The notes: generated by a model from the sequence alone, not told the origin. Shown: positions 26,709 to 39,049, numbered from the stretch's first letter. The stretch is DNA of 64,000 nt from Gordionus sp. m RMFG-2023 (GCF_954871325.1 NC_088776.1:46146569-46210568), one strand, 5' to 3'. A program made the numbers and translations.

Positions 26709-28085
26709 CAGTGTTGTTAAACGCTTAAAAGTAGCGTGCTATCGCTACCGCTATCGTTTATAAATGAGTAGCGAGCTATTAGCTACTTTTAAAAAAAAGT
26801 ACGCTATTTTGATTTTTTTTTAAAAATATTTTTTACATAACTTTAGTTCCACAAATAAAATATTGGTATAAAAACATGACTATAATTTGTTACATATATA
26901 TATAACTTATTCAATATTGCACTTTAATAATAATAACATTTCGGTACTGTCATCCCCAAGTCTAGAACGACGATCAGAAAGTATAAGCTTTGCTATACTA
27001 AATAATATGTTCAGCACTAGCACTTGAGGGCAACGCAGTATTAAATTTAATAAACACACTTTTTATATAAAAAAAATCATCAAAGATATTTAAATGAGTA
27101 TTTTTAGATTTAAAAAAAGCATCTAGAGGTATTATTATTTCAAAAAAATTGTCTATGGAAGGGCGCGGTTTCGATCTAGCTATAGTATTAGTATCGTGGT
27201 TAGGCATGACATTTTTTAACGTTACCATCAGCCTATCAAGTTGCCCTTTAGATTCAGTCAAATTAATGTATGGCCAATTTAACTTGAAACTAGGATGAAC
27301 GATACCAGCTATTACATTATCATCATATCTGGAAATCTAATTTATATAAAGCGATTGTATTAATTATAAAATAAGAAGAATACCTTTTTAATTTTCAAAA
27401 TTTAAATTTATCTGAGATTTAAATTCATTTATAAAAAAAATATTAAAATAGCATTAAATTGTAAATAAAGATTTTAAAAATATAATTATTATGGTAATTA
27501 ATAATATATTAATTTTGAATTTTATATTAATACTATATATTAATATTATAGATTGTGTTGTAAATTAAGCCAATTTAAATTATGGCTAATCAAGTAATAA
27601 ATCATTCATTTTATATAATTGTATAATAGGAAATAAAAATAGTTTTGTCCTTTTCTCAATGCCTTTTAGCCTAGACTCTACCAGTGGTTGGCAAAATTTT
27701 CTAGCATTGAAACCGATATCCAGTAGTTATTTTTTCTTCAAGATTAAAGTATTTTTTGAATTTTGGTAAAGGATAATCTATATTTTTCTCATTTCCCAAA
27801 AAAAATTCGCTATCTTTAACAATCTCACACATTTTTAATAACTAGATTTATAATGCTAACTAGATTTATAATGTATATTTTTAAATATAAATGTAAATTT
27901 CAAAATTAAATTAAATAAAAGGATTATAATTTTAGATTTAATAAAAAATATATTTTAATAATTTTTAGATGTATTTATTACTTACTAAATTAGTAGCGAG
28001 CTACCGCTATCGCTATTTTCTAAAAAAGGTAGTCATCTAAAGCTACCGCTACTGAAAAAAGTAGCGCGCTATTTTAACAACACTG
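26709..28085 (-). mobile_element. hAT transposon, internally deleted, with exact 8-bp target duplication
   Basis: 1,377 bp bounded by CAGTGTTGTTAAA and TTTTAACAACACTG and flanked by the identical 8 bases CCACCAAG (26701-26708 and 28086-28093). Both ends carry clusters of GTAGCG/CGCTAC words (26733-26805 and 27990-28070), probably transposase-binding sites. On the minus strand at 27261-26945 an 87-residue frame ending LPSSASAEHI, then after a stop AKLILSDRRSRLGDD, matches the hAT C-terminal dimerisation domain. The N-terminal BED finger and catalytic core are not recognisable, so it is a non-autonomous derivative. The intact duplication suggests recent insertion. Confidence 0.85.
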
Positions 28086-28093
28086 CCACCAAG

Positions 28094-28690
28094 CCAAGTC
28101 AAAATAAAAAACTGTCTCTCTTTCGAAGGGATCTGATGATATTTTTCTGGTGACAGTTATCGTTTAATAATCTAAAAATCTCCATAGGTAAACTCTCTTG
28201 ATAAGGACGTTATAGAGGATATGGTGAAGCGAGATTTTACTACTATTAGCATTTGTCAATGCTTTCCTGCCGGTTTGCCACATTTGAGACAGATGTGAGA
28301 TAACATTACATTGTAAAAAAATTAGTGCAGAAGACTGAACTCTGTTACTTAGCTCAAGACACAATTTGTTTGAGAGGGAATCGCTTTTAAAAATTGTTAA
28401 GACTTCTCATCTAGATATATGGAACAAGCCTGCCCAGTATCTTAATCTTTTTGTGGTAGGTGGATGGTATAAGGCATTCCTATTGTCAGAAGATTTCGAA
28501 ATGTATTGGGTTTCATATGTGGAAAAGTAAATTTAAGAATGAATTCCCAAACTACAATTCTTATAGTGTGGTTTACAGTCAAGAAGATCAATCAAGGTGT
28601 GAGTTGTGATTTTCTGACCTTAGTAAGCAATTTGCAATATAATATTTCACCAATAGTTTTTTGCATCTTTCAAATATTTTTAATTGACGA
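28094..28690. other. GC-richer unassigned DNA right of the hAT insertion
   Basis: Continues the target sequence of 26381-26700. A 66-residue minus-strand frame (28164-28364) and a 62-residue plus-strand frame (28506-28694) exist, but neither shows a domain. Decayed transposon is the likeliest explanation. Confidence 0.3.
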
Positions 28691-28933
28691 TTAAACTAAG
28701 AGAAGATGTCTCAATATTTTTTTAAAAAAGTTATTGATTTATATTACGATTTTGATATCTTAGTAAAAAAACACATGTAAACTATTTTTAATATTATTAA
28801 ATAAATAGCAACTTTCTTTATAAATAATATATGAGTAAATTGATGTTCAAATTCAAGAGAAGATTGATTAATAAAATATAGATATTAAATTTTTTTTTTA
28901 ACAGCACTTAAAACCTGTAATATTTTGTGTATA

Positions 28934-29270
28934 TGTTAGCGTCAATGTGTTTTTTCCGGCAATGATTTTTTTCAGCTTTTATTCGTTTTTGAGCGCGTTT
29001 TTTTAATTTAAAATTTTGATTTTACCGGAAGTATTCCAGCATGTTACTCTTATGAATTGTAGACAATTTATAAAAAAATTATATAGAAAATTTAATATAA
29101 ATTATATTAAGTTTAAAATTCATGGAAAAATTGTCTGAAATTCATAGGGTAGGTATTCCAAACATCATGGAATACATTTTCTCTGATTTTTAAATTTTTA
29201 AAAACGAGCTCAAAAAATGATTTAAAGTTGAAAATAACACATTGCCGGAAAAAGCACATTGACGCTAACA
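28934..29270. mobile_element. Foldback MITE with TA flanks
   Basis: The ends TGTTAGCGTCAATGTG and CACATTGACGCTAACA are perfect inverted repeats flanked by TA on both sides. The pairing continues inward through TTCCGGCAATG/CATTGCCGGAA, the GAGCGCG/GAGCTC region, and GTATTCCA.CATG/CATGGAATAC, and nearly to the centre. The whole 337 bp is thus one long imperfect hairpin. A TA target suggests Tc1/mariner-type mobilisation. No coding frame. Confidence 0.8.
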
Positions 29271-30051
29271 TATATATTTTAGATCATTAAATAAATTTTA
29301 AAATTAGGCGCACGAGCAGAAAAGGTATAACTTAGTCATGAATTGTCAGGGCCGTAACTACTGCATAAATATTAACTAATTCATATATTGGGCTATTTAT
29401 TCACGATTTCTATTATAAAAATGACAAACTTAATATAATTAGCTTATGAAAAATATTACAGCATCAATATAATCTAAATACGCGATTCCAAAAAAATTTT
29501 GTGGTCCATTTGTAAGTGCCCCATAAACGCAAAAGTTATATTTTAGTTACGATCAAGTTCTTAAGTCTCATTTGAAAAAATTTTGCATGAACTTAATAAT
29601 GATCGATTTCGCCCCGAATAAAAATATCCCAGGTTTGAATGGTTGCAAAAAATTGGTTCATGCTCACGAAATTCCAACAAAGCAACTTCAAACTTTTGAG
29701 CTCCAAACTTTATTTAAATTTTAGGACCCTGCTAACCTTTAAAAAAAAATTTATTTAATACTTTACAAACTCTTTCACTTTGAAATTGCTCCTCTGGGTA
29801 AGATTCCATAAAAATCAATAAACACCGTATAAATATATATAATAATATTATTATTTACAAAATGTGTATTAAATTAAAACTAAATTTTTATCGCATTATA
29901 TATATATCTCAAGAGATTTTGCTGCTATTAGTAAGTATTACTTTGCTATAGATGTATAATATCTATTATGGTTATATAATAATAATAATTTCGTATATTT
30001 CATTATTAATAGTATAAAAAATTATTTTATTAAAAATTCTTACGATGATAG
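29271..30051. other. Intron 1, right end
   Basis: AT-rich, no gene or element recognised. It ends in the proposed acceptor GATGATAG at 30044-30051. Confidence 0.4.
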
Positions 30052-30347
30052 ATAACTCACAGAACCAACTTTTATTCCATACAATGCTTCACTTAAATAT
30101 AGTAACAACGGAGAATTTCTTTAAGCAGGAGAAAATTGAAATAGATCTTATAGGTAAATTTCTATCAAAAATTTGCAATATATTCGTTAATAAAACGTGT
30201 CAGCAAACTCCTGATTGTCCCACAGGGCTAAGTGATGGTCCTCACGGGGGCAGAAATATGCATCATAATGAATCAATCAACTATACAAATCAATCGATCA
30301 TTCTTTCGAGTCCGGATAAATATTCTGTCAAGTATTTTGATGTAATC
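30052..30347 (+). CDS. Neurexin-like gene, candidate exon 2
   Basis: A 296-base open stretch (frame open 30045-30374) of more balanced composition than its flanks. Acceptor AG at 30050-30051 gives phase 1, matching exon 1 (junction codon A|AT). The donor GTAAAT at 30348 (alternative GTAATC at 30342) leaves phase 0, matching exon 3. Three cysteines lie in the segment KICNIFVNKTCQQTPDCP, followed by a Gly/Asn-rich stretch with NES, NYT and NQS glycosylation sequons. The first residues (NNSQNQLLFHT) could continue a laminin-G strand begun at the end of exon 1. The last (KYFDVI), with the start of exon 3, loosely fits the end of LNS2. No domain can be named with confidence, and the support is openness, phase and position. 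Confidence 0.5.
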
Positions 30348-31044
30348 GTAAATTATAAGTTTAAAAAGTTTTAGGGTTAATTTTTTTCTGAAAAACATTT
30401 TAATTTGAGTACTATTGAATTACTAAAAACCAATCCCGCAAAAATATAGTAATAAAATAACTTCTAATCTTATTTTGGCAGATAAAATATATTATAACCG
30501 AAAGTTAATAAGTTTTGAAATAATCAAAATGCACCTATATATTATGTAATATCTATTTGGATAAGTTGTCAATTATAAGCTTTGTTTTGAAATGAATAAT
30601 AAATTAATTGCGGGTTTTTATGGTGAGACGTTTGTTTTTATGTTTAAAATTTCTACCCCCTACCGTTAATTTAGGCTTAGGCCACTGATTATTAATTTTT
30701 CATATCTCCCTAATATTTCGTTGAGGTCATCACTGAGACCTTAAAAATGTTCAAAACATACCTGGGTTTTGCATAAAGGTGATGCGAAATGCCGTAATGT
30801 GTAAGCTTGATTTTGAACTTTTTTATCTCTTATCTAGAAGAGCATATTATGACTTTTATACGAAAGGTTTTCCGAATAGGACAAATTCTTCGAATAGTTT
30901 TATCTTATTTAAATTTTCAATGTTTTAAATGTTTGAAAACACTGCTATAAGGTCTTTTAGTAAATTTTGCTTTTAATTTTAACTTAATATAATTTATAAT
31001 CGTTCCATATATTTTTATAAAATAATATGAAATTAATTTATTAG
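30348..31044. other. Intron 2
   Basis: 697 bp of AT-rich DNA from GTAAAT to TTTATTAG. No element recognised. Confidence 0.5.
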
Positions 31045-32026
31045 ATGTCTCACTATATTCGTCAGGCAATCAGTGATTATGGTGATTCCTCCTTTTATGT
31101 CGAAAACCTGGTAATTGATAAATCCATCATTAGCAATATAAGCGATAATAATTCTAAGAATTATAAAATCACAGATGCAAAGAACGATTCGAAAAAGCTC
31201 AAACTTCATAAACGAAGCATTTTTTCAACATATTTCGAGAGCCATCTAAGGAGAAAGGATTATATTCGTTTCGGTGGGATAAATGGTTATTTTAAATTAA
31301 AATCCTCTTTTCCCCAAAATTTGAAAACAATATCATTTCAGTTGTCAAATATAAAACTCCCAGGCATATTACTCACTTACATTATACCTTTCAATGCTAA
31401 CAAAATGCATGATATAAATTCTACTAATCAATATTTCACCATGATTGCAATATTAGAAATAGTAGGAGGTATGCTGAGGTTGATAGTAGTAAAAAATGCA
31501 TTTGACCAATTAGAAATGTTGGGAAGGGTTCAGATTCCCATACCAGAAGATATCAATAGTCAGTATTATATAAACAAAGGTGAAATATCTTATGGTGATT
31601 TTTCTTTCGTTCACATGCCCCACACTCATGATACAACTAATGATGATAATCTAAAAGTGAATTCTTTAATATGTGAAGATAAAACTGATTGTATTGTTCG
31701 TTTAACATTTAATTATTCAAAGATCGAATTTTCCTTCAAACATAACGACTTAATTATCAACAGCGAGTTAAATTTGCCCTTAAACCAAAACTTTTATATA
31801 TCATCGAAGAATAAAGCAGACAGAATTTCCGAGTTATACTTGGGTAATCCACCAGCCCTTGCCAAGTTACTCAAAAATAGAGATTTATTTAAACCTAAAG
31901 AAATATGGTCAATGGCATTGAATAATCATTTCAAGGGATGTTTAACCAATTTATTTATAAATGAAGAACCTTTGAATATTAATGCTGTTTTGGCAGTAGA
32001 AAAAGATAAAAATAATGTGTCCTTTG
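31045..32026 (+). CDS. Neurexin-like gene, exon with LNS3 laminin-G domain
   Basis: 327 codons plus one base, starting right after TTTATTAG (phase 0) and ending at donor GTAAGT (32027) in phase 1. Residues 1-70 are a polar linker with a basic KLHKRS site. Residues about 73-315 form a laminin-G/LNS domain: RFGGINGYFKLKSSF, ISFQL...GILL, a YLGN strand near 265, EIWSMALNNHFKGCL around 287-300, then NLFINEEPLNI. From recall, neurexin LNS3 has LYLGGLPE, then EVWTALLNYGYVGC, then RDLFIDGQ at the same places. This is the strongest evidence for the gene's identity. Cysteines sit at 210, 216 and 299. Neurexins are presynaptic adhesion proteins whose LNS domains bind neuroligin-type partners. Here the sequence is divergent and has about 30 extra residues near 190-220, so ligand binding cannot be predicted. 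Confidence 0.88.
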
Positions 32027-32076
32027 GTAAGTAATTTTTACTATAAATGAAAACTGGGTCAACCAGATTTTAAACT

Positions 32077-32264
32077 AGGACACCCTATTTTGATTTGTTT
32101 TAGGTTTTTATATTAAATATATTTTTTCAGTACAAATAAAACAATGATCATTTACCGTTTGCGTATTTCTTACTAGACTTTTTCTTTTTTAGACTGTCCA
32201 GAGGAAGTTATATAGATGCTAAACAGAAGACTGTTTAGAAATAAGACTAACCAAGACATGGCCT
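32077..32264 (+). repeat. Dispersed repeat B, copy 2
   Basis: Same ordered words as 18656-18810: GACACCCTATTTTG, TATATAGATG, GACTGTTTAGAAATA and a CCAAGACATGGCCT end. Diverged, non-coding. Confidence 0.5.
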
Positions 32265-33054
32265 GAATTCGATGATTAAGGATTTATTAGCTTTTTAGAA
32301 GTTTTTAATTATTGATATAAGGAACTCATTCAACTTTTTATCGATAGATAATGGATTGATTCTATAACTTATATTTTTATTCATATCATGATTAAGAGCA
32401 TTCAAATTTATTTGAGTAAAATATATTTTAAAAAAATTAAACATAAATTATCACAAAAGGTTGCAATTATTCATGTGTCAGAAATATTGAAGGATGTGGA
32501 CATCCTATTTCATTTAAACAAAATGAAAACAAACTCAAAAAAGGTTATTATTTTAAAATAAACATAAACAATGATCATCTATTTTATCATTTTTAAGTAA
32601 AAAAAAACGATTTTTTGGCATGACAATCCAATAAGATTTTCAAAGAATTGAACATATATTAGAAATTATATATAAAAATACATATTCACATCAATTTTAA
32701 GGTTGTTAAGCTCAAGAGTTAAAAAGTTATTCGCAGTAACATTGTTAGGCAATCTCTTTACCCTTGTCTTCCCTATGTGGGTACAATTTATTAGCCCAAT
32801 TGCTTATTTAAAAGTTAACCTATCATTGCCTTGCCTTGCATTAACATTAATTGGCCTGTTCAGGCATCTTTAGGTTCTCCGTATTACAGTTAGGCCAGTA
32901 TTAATCTAACAGGAGCTTGTATTGGCTAAATATGAAACCCGAAATATAATTGGTTTGGACTTTGATATTTCTCATAGTTTTCGGTACCCACCCCCTTTAA
33001 TTTTAAAACTATGATATTTTAAATTTTAAAAAATCTAAAACCAGAGTGTCGAAC

Positions 33055-33180
33055 ATTTTGATGTATATAGGTTTGGTTAAGGTTCCAGGAAAATAAAATT
33101 ATATAGGCTCGGTTCAGGTCAAGAAATTAAATTTAATTAGGTACGATTTGGTTTTATAAATTTTTAATGAAGGTTCATAA
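33055..33180 (+). repeat. Repeat D, copy 1
   Basis: Carries ATTATATAGGCTCGGTTC, then AGGTTC words, in common with 38045-38190. Non-coding, ends not defined. Confidence 0.45.
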
Positions 33181-33675
33181 ATTAAATAATTTTTACCTTA
33201 TTTTATGATAAATTTAAAGAAATTAGAATAATAAAACAGAGTTTAAAATTGACCCAAAATTTTATTGTTAGTTTTTATTCGTGTATTATATTATGATTGC
33301 ATCGTATAATTAAAATTAAATCTAATATATCACTGTCCAATCTTGTTATTTGTGGTGATAAAATATTGTTGGCTATGGTTGCTAATAAATAGAATTCGCG
33401 CTCTAATTTTCTTCTATTCCAAATATACAAGATTATTAGTTTTTTTTTTATTAATCCATTTGATGCCCTAAAAACATTTATAATGATACCTATTAATCGC
33501 TCTTGTTTTTTACATGATATACTTTGACATTTGTTATTTCTTTCTTTTGCAATAAGGATTTAAAATCGTCCTCGAATTAAGGATAATAATTAATAGAAGG
33601 AAATGAGTATTCTAATGCCTTAATTATATGCAGAGTTTGTATTAGATATTTTCTAGCTTTGCCATTTAATAATAA

Positions 33676-34859
33676 CAGGGTGTTAAAGTATCTAGATACT
33701 GTATCTGGATATGAAAATGTGGTATCTGTATCTAGATAGATTTTTTTAAAATAAATCTATATCTGTATCTAGATATTATTTTAGAGGTAATCTATTAGAT
33801 ACTTTTTAAGATACATTTTGATATCTTTTATAATTCTTTTTATATTATAAATAAAAATACTTGAATGTAAAATTTGTTTTATTTCATATGAACATATAAT
33901 TTAAATATATTATATTAAAAAATATTAAAACTACTATAATAAAAAATTATATTTTATATATAAAAAAATATATATATATAAATATTCACATGAATGTGAT
34001 TTTATCATGAATATTGTTTAGTAAGTTATAAATAAAATTTATTATATCATATTTAAAATTAGCTAATGAAGCCAATAGCTAATTCTTTTGATATTTTGCA
34101 GAGATAAATATATGTACAAAGCTTATTATTGTGCAACCATTTCACAGCTAATTATCAAATTGGAGAATTTTAAACAATGAGCATGAGATTTTGTTTACCA
34201 CTGCTAAATATCTTATTTTAAGTGAAGTTAGGAAAATTAATCAATATTTAATAATTCTAGGTTTATTGGGACAATATTTGAAGATTAAGATATTATAGCA
34301 ACTATGCTCAATCCTTTTTTTAAACTTGATTTGACATGGTTACAAATGGATATTTTAATTAAAAAATAAATTAATACAAAGATTAATTGATGAATTATCA
34401 TCAACTGATTGCAAACAAATAACCTGCGAAAAAAAAAAATAATTTAATATCCGATTTTTTTCAGTACCCCATCCCTTCAAGGGTCCCGGTAGAAAGACTT
34501 TTTATTGCAGTTAAAAATATCTTTACAGATAAACGAGGATGTCTTAATGACCAAAATTTAGTATTTTATTACTGAAATCTAATAATTATTTATAATCATT
34601 TAATCATATATTTTCATATATTAAAATCAAAATCATTATCTTAGTTATATTTTGATAAATGTGATAACGAGTCAATAAATTTTTTAACTCATTTCATGAA
34701 TTTTCACAATAAAATCCTAATTTAGGATTATACAAGCCTTATATAAACGTATAAAAAAATTATTCTGGATATATTATTAAAATTGTATCTATATCTAGAT
34801 AACTTTTTAGACGATGTATCTGTATCTAGATCCATTGAAAGTGTCTTTTAACAAATCTG
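33676..34859 (+). mobile_element. hAT element, TATCTAGATA family, copy 1
   Basis: 1,184 bp with ends CAGGGTGTTAAAG and CTTTTAACAAATCTG, flanked by identical AATAATAA (33668-33675 and 34860-34867). Both ends are studded with GTATCTGTATCTAGATA, a palindromic word that also marks 44187-45238 and 46445-46617. Near 34465-34570 on the + strand, ARG/Val-rich translation fits the hAT dimerisation block (VERLFIAVK, then IFTDKRGCLND). The rest of the transposase is gone or unreadable, so it is non-autonomous. Confidence 0.78.
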
Positions 34860-35110
34860 AATAATAATATTGGATATCTGCATCAAGATATAGATCTGCA
34901 CAGAATGGGTCATTTTTTTAGATTTATCTCCCTCGATTTTATGGAAGAAATTAGTAATTTGGCAAATTTTTTATCTCAATCGTGCATTTTAAGAGAAACA
35001 ATTAGAAATCACAATATGCTGCTTTTTTTTAAAAAAAAATTTACAATACCTTTTTTTATAATTACAAATTTAATAATATAATATATAGTAGATATAGGAT
35101 ATAACAGGGA
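34860..35110. other. Intron 3, no feature
   Basis: AT-rich spacer between the hAT element and the LINE relic. Confidence 0.4.
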
Positions 35111-35119
35111 ACCATTTTA

Positions 35120-36230
35120 TCTATAATTCAGGATGTTATGAAAGTGCTGGCGGGAAGGGAAACTATAGTTTTCTTGTGGAGAATAAGAAAGCAGAAGTGA
35201 CGTTCACTCCTATCATACCAAGCGTAGTAATTATAGCAGTAAATCTTTTTGGCGCGCTGGCAAGCAATACTATGTGTGCCCTTATTAATGGCTCTAATAG
35301 TGAAAAGAAGGTGATTTTTATATCTCTTTGTCATACTCCTAGGGACTGACACGCTTTCCCTTGTTGTAGCCGGCAATTTCAATCTGCACATTGGGACGAA
35401 TTATGTTGATGAAGTCTACGAAACTATTTGGTCTACATTCGGTCTGAAAGAAAAAACCGACAACGGATAACATCGCGCGAATGGTAGATCTCTGCAGGAA
35501 GATTTCACTGCTCATTGAAATGTCCTTCTATAAAAGGAAGACGCGTCCTAAAACAACGCGAACTCATCCTAATGGGAAAGATATTTTTATTCTTGATCAC
35601 TTCCATATTCCAACTTGACTTACCAAGTAGGTATTAAATGTCAAGTCGATTCACTTTTCAGATTTTTTCAGTGAATACAAGCTGTTATTAGTATTATTAG
35701 AGAAAACGAGTTGCCTTTAGGATCTATGAAGCTAGCCAGAAGACCGGAACAAGTTGTTCCTAGCCAAGTCGGTACATAAATTTCTGAGGAACTTAGAAAT
35801 TTTGTAAACGGTCTGATTCAAATAACACTCTTTTTAGGCGATGAATATACCTATACTACTACTGAAGAGAGCTATCTTTATTTTAAGAAGAAAATTCGGT
35901 CAGTATACAGTATGGTAAGAAAGCACTGCGTGGAAAAGAAAATGCAAGGTGGTCCATCGCTTTCTTTTGGTTAAAGAGAAATGCAGTGGAGGGAGGGAAG
36001 AGAAGACTGGGTAGCCTATTGTAAACTCAGAAAGAAGACAGAAAGATCGTGAAATGCCAAAAAGGGGACTGGCTTATTGTCTCGTCAATAAAAAATATGG
36101 ATTATGGAAAGGCTGCCGGTAAGGATTGGCATCCCCATCGAATTACATGAGATGGGTGGAGTCTACTATCGCTGTACAGAGTCACTTCAACCTCATATGG
36201 AATAACAACTTCAGTCATAGACCCAAAGGT
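35120..36230 (+). pseudogene. Decayed LINE, endonuclease part
   Basis: A GC-richer block. In + strand translation near 35355-35600 one reads LVVAGNFNLHIGTNYVDEVY, then TFGLKEKTDNG and, after stops, TTRTHPNGKDIFILDHFHIPT. This is the pattern of an apurinic-type LINE endonuclease: the xxxGDFNxH motif (here AGNFNLH, first key Asp replaced by Asn), followed by the block before the conserved LDH/LDY aspartate. Later sequence to 36230 continues the composition with several stops and no reverse-transcriptase motif. Inactive. The antisense frame at 35128-35391 is a shadow. Confidence 0.6.
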
Positions 36231-37199
36231 AGAAAATATCTGTGATAAAGGGTATATGTTATCTTTATATATAAAGTTTTACCTTCACCTGGAAAATCTT
36301 CCTGATCTGAAATATTTTGCAAAACTACGATTACAAAAATCATCCACTTGTATATTTTAGTCATCGTTATGATCTAAAAATTTGTATACATACTCTTTAA
36401 AGTCTTAGCTATAATCTATTTAGCTCAACTGAAGTCACGTAATAACACTTAATATAGTTTATATCACCTTTTGGTAAAGCTTATTGGTAGAACGTTATAA
36501 TGTTCAGCCGGATATAAGCTATAAAAAGATAATTTTGAAATATTAACTCATACACCATACAAAAGGATATTAGAGCAAAAGGGAACAATAAACTTTTTTT
36601 AAATAGTCGCAAAGGTAAAGAAAATTGAAGTGTACTATGTGCCTAAAATGGGTTTGCTATTTTAAAACACTATTCGTATTTTTTAAATTTAAAAATCCCG
36701 GTTCAGATCAAAATTTTCAATTCTATGAGTCAGAAAGTAGACTTAGAGATATGCTAAAGAGATAAGATAATAATAAAAAAAAATTATGTAATTTAAAGAA
36801 AAAATTTATAATGAGTTTAATTAGCTACAATAATGATCAATAATTAATTTATTTATTCATAAAAAGTACATAGAAATCTCAAAATAACATGGACACTTTA
36901 ACAATTCTAAAACATGGATATGAGATAACATTACATATGAAGTGACATTATATTACAATTAAAACAAAATCAAGAGGGCAATGAGTTAATAAGTTAATGG
37001 AAATTTAATTTAATGACCTGGTTGCAAGTCTTTGACCAAGATAAAATCATTCTTTTGGTTCCTCTGTTTTACCGAAATTAGTCGGCCCAATTTTTTTAGG
37101 TCTTAAGCTTGAGGACCAAAATTATAAAAGTGGTTATGATGACTGGAACGAAATAATATTGATCAGAGATTTCAACGTTATTATCATATTTTAATATTT
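36231..37199. other. Intron 3, no gene
   Basis: AT-rich. No element recognised. Confidence 0.4.
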
Positions 37200-37950
37200 C
37201 TGCAGTTACTAAATCTTTGTTTAGGTTTGATGAAGCCAAAGGTTAATGTAGGAAAAATCCCAAGCTAGAAACTTAATAAACCTAGTAATTCCATCAGGTC
37301 CTCCATTGTCGGGATACAAACTATAGGTTTCGCCGTGGAAAGTATCCTGGCTGAGTTTAGGGTACAATTGATAAGGGAACATAGAATGCGCCGGGGAGCC
37401 CGCCCGCTACTTCTAAAGAATTAAAGGCAATGTCTGCCTAAATCTGCCTATTTATGACATTTAGCACTTTTGTCTGAGATGATCGAACTGATATTTAAAC
37501 AAATAGCGGCGCAAAACTAAATTCCTGGTCAGAGCTCAAGGCCTAGATTTTTAGAAAATTGCCACTAAAGATTCATGACCTGAGCCAATGTTCAAAGCAG
37601 CAAAAGAGGTCCACTAAAGATTCATGACCTGAGCCAATGTTCAAAGCAGCAAAAGAGGTATGGTCAACAGATTGTAAGGTGGTGTAGAGATAATCAACTA
37701 TACCTGCAATCATGAGAGTATCCCAATCTTTCTGTTTGGTTGAATTGAAAAGAGGAGTGTCCGGTGAGTTTGTGTTGCGCCAAAAGGCGAAAGCCTCATC
37801 TAATAGTCTATTGGGAAAGAATGAGAGGAAGAAAACAGTATTTGCAAGCCTATAAGAGATAACTCCACATATTAATAAAGTGTTTAGAGACCAAATTCTG
37901 TTTCCTCCATTTGAAGTGGGTAGAGGGACCTGAAGCCATGAGAGATGATT
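37200..37950 (-). pseudogene. Decayed LINE, C-terminal (post-RT) part
   Basis: Minus-strand translation of about 37950-37590 gives a long readable stretch, LPTSNGG near its start, then LLDEAFAFWRNTNSP and KQKDWDTLMI. Lower down (37400-37250) come NGGPDGITRF-like and LAWDF pieces. This order (NGG, a W..P.. block, DGIT then WDV/WDF) is what I recall for the C-terminal region of R2/CR1-like LINE proteins in marine invertebrates. Frames shift several times, so it is inactive. It contains the 49-bp tandem duplication at 37562-37659. Confidence 0.5.
37562..37659. repeat. Perfect 49-bp tandem duplication
   Basis: Units 37562-37610 and 37611-37659 are identical. They lie in the decayed LINE coding sequence. 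Absence of any difference, in a relic with many stops, points to a recent slip or unequal exchange, or to an assembly artefact. Confidence 0.95.
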
Positions 37951-38044
37951 AAAACGAAGATTAACAATTTTTCCATTATTTTTTTTATTTTTAACTCGTA
38001 AGTTTTGATTACATTGTTAAATATTTATAAAATAAAAAAAAATA

Positions 38045-38190
38045 AAAACCTTGAACCTGTTTAAACCTCTTTATAGATGTTATGAAGGTTCAACTGCGTT
38101 TCAGTTTAAGTGTATAAAAAATATTTAATTATATTATATAGGCTCGGTTCGGGTTTCGAGGTCCAGTTCAACATTGTAAAAAACATAATT
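38045..38190 (+). repeat. Repeat D, copy 2
   Basis: Shares ATTATATAGGCTCGGTTC and flanking GGTTC words with 33055-33180. Non-coding. Confidence 0.45.
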
Positions 38191-39049
38191 GTTATAATGA
38201 AAATTTTATATGTAAAATCATATATATTTAGATATTAGTAGATTTTCCTTTACTTCTTGAATAGAATTGAGCTCAGTAGTGATCTGATTATATAATTTGA
38301 ATTTACGCATTAACAATTTATCTCAAATGGTTTAAAATTATACATAATTATATATCACTGTCTAAGACCTTATTCAACCAATAAAGAAAATAATTAGGAT
38401 CTATTTGTATAATCGAACTTCAATAATATGTTTTATAGTGTCTAATAAAACTTCTTTCCATCCTAAATAATTTTGATTTATGCAGTATCTGTTAATCTAA
38501 AACTGTTACAATAGGGCTGAGGAAGATTTTACCAAAATAAGCATGTCCTTCTATCTATAGATTAATAGAGGATAGGGCATTATCTTCCCTCGAGTATTTC
38601 TTATTTTCCTCCATTTAATGTTTAATACTCAAAGTTTTTATTTATTTGACCTGAATTAGTGACAATATGATTGTCAATGGCTCAAAAATATAACTTTTGT
38701 TTTATCTTATAGGAATGTTTTTAAAACATTATGGTGATTAGCATATCGCCATTAACCTATCAAGCGCTAGATTTGCTATTTCAAATATGAATTATAATCT
38801 TAGAGAAAATTTAATCATTTACTCTTTCTTTCTTTCTATTCCTTACATATTCCCAGGCGCTTAGCAATGAATTTACTTTATGAGTGTAGCATTTTTTTAA
38901 CATTCTTATATTTTTTTAAAATAGATCTTGGAATAACTTTTCAAATTTCATGTAAATTGTTTTTAACAGAATGATAAGGAAGATTAGCGCCGGTATTTAA
39001 ATCACGTAAAATAATTATTTAGAAATCGTAAAACTTTCATAACATTTAT

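Larger units (their letters stand above)
32027..33675. other. Intron 3, left part, no gene
   Basis: Start of an 18.4-kb intron (32027-50406). No cysteine-rich EGF-type exon was found by eye. Dispersed repeat B lies at 32077-32264. A GGCTCGGTTC-bearing repeat at 33055-33180 resembles 38045-38190. Confidence 0.45.

Noticed and set aside
37200-37950. Possible endogenous viral gene on the minus strand
   Set aside because: At first the long readable minus-strand stretch looked capsid-like. The order of the NGG, DWDT, DGIT and WDF blocks fits the C-terminal region of a LINE better, so no virus is claimed.
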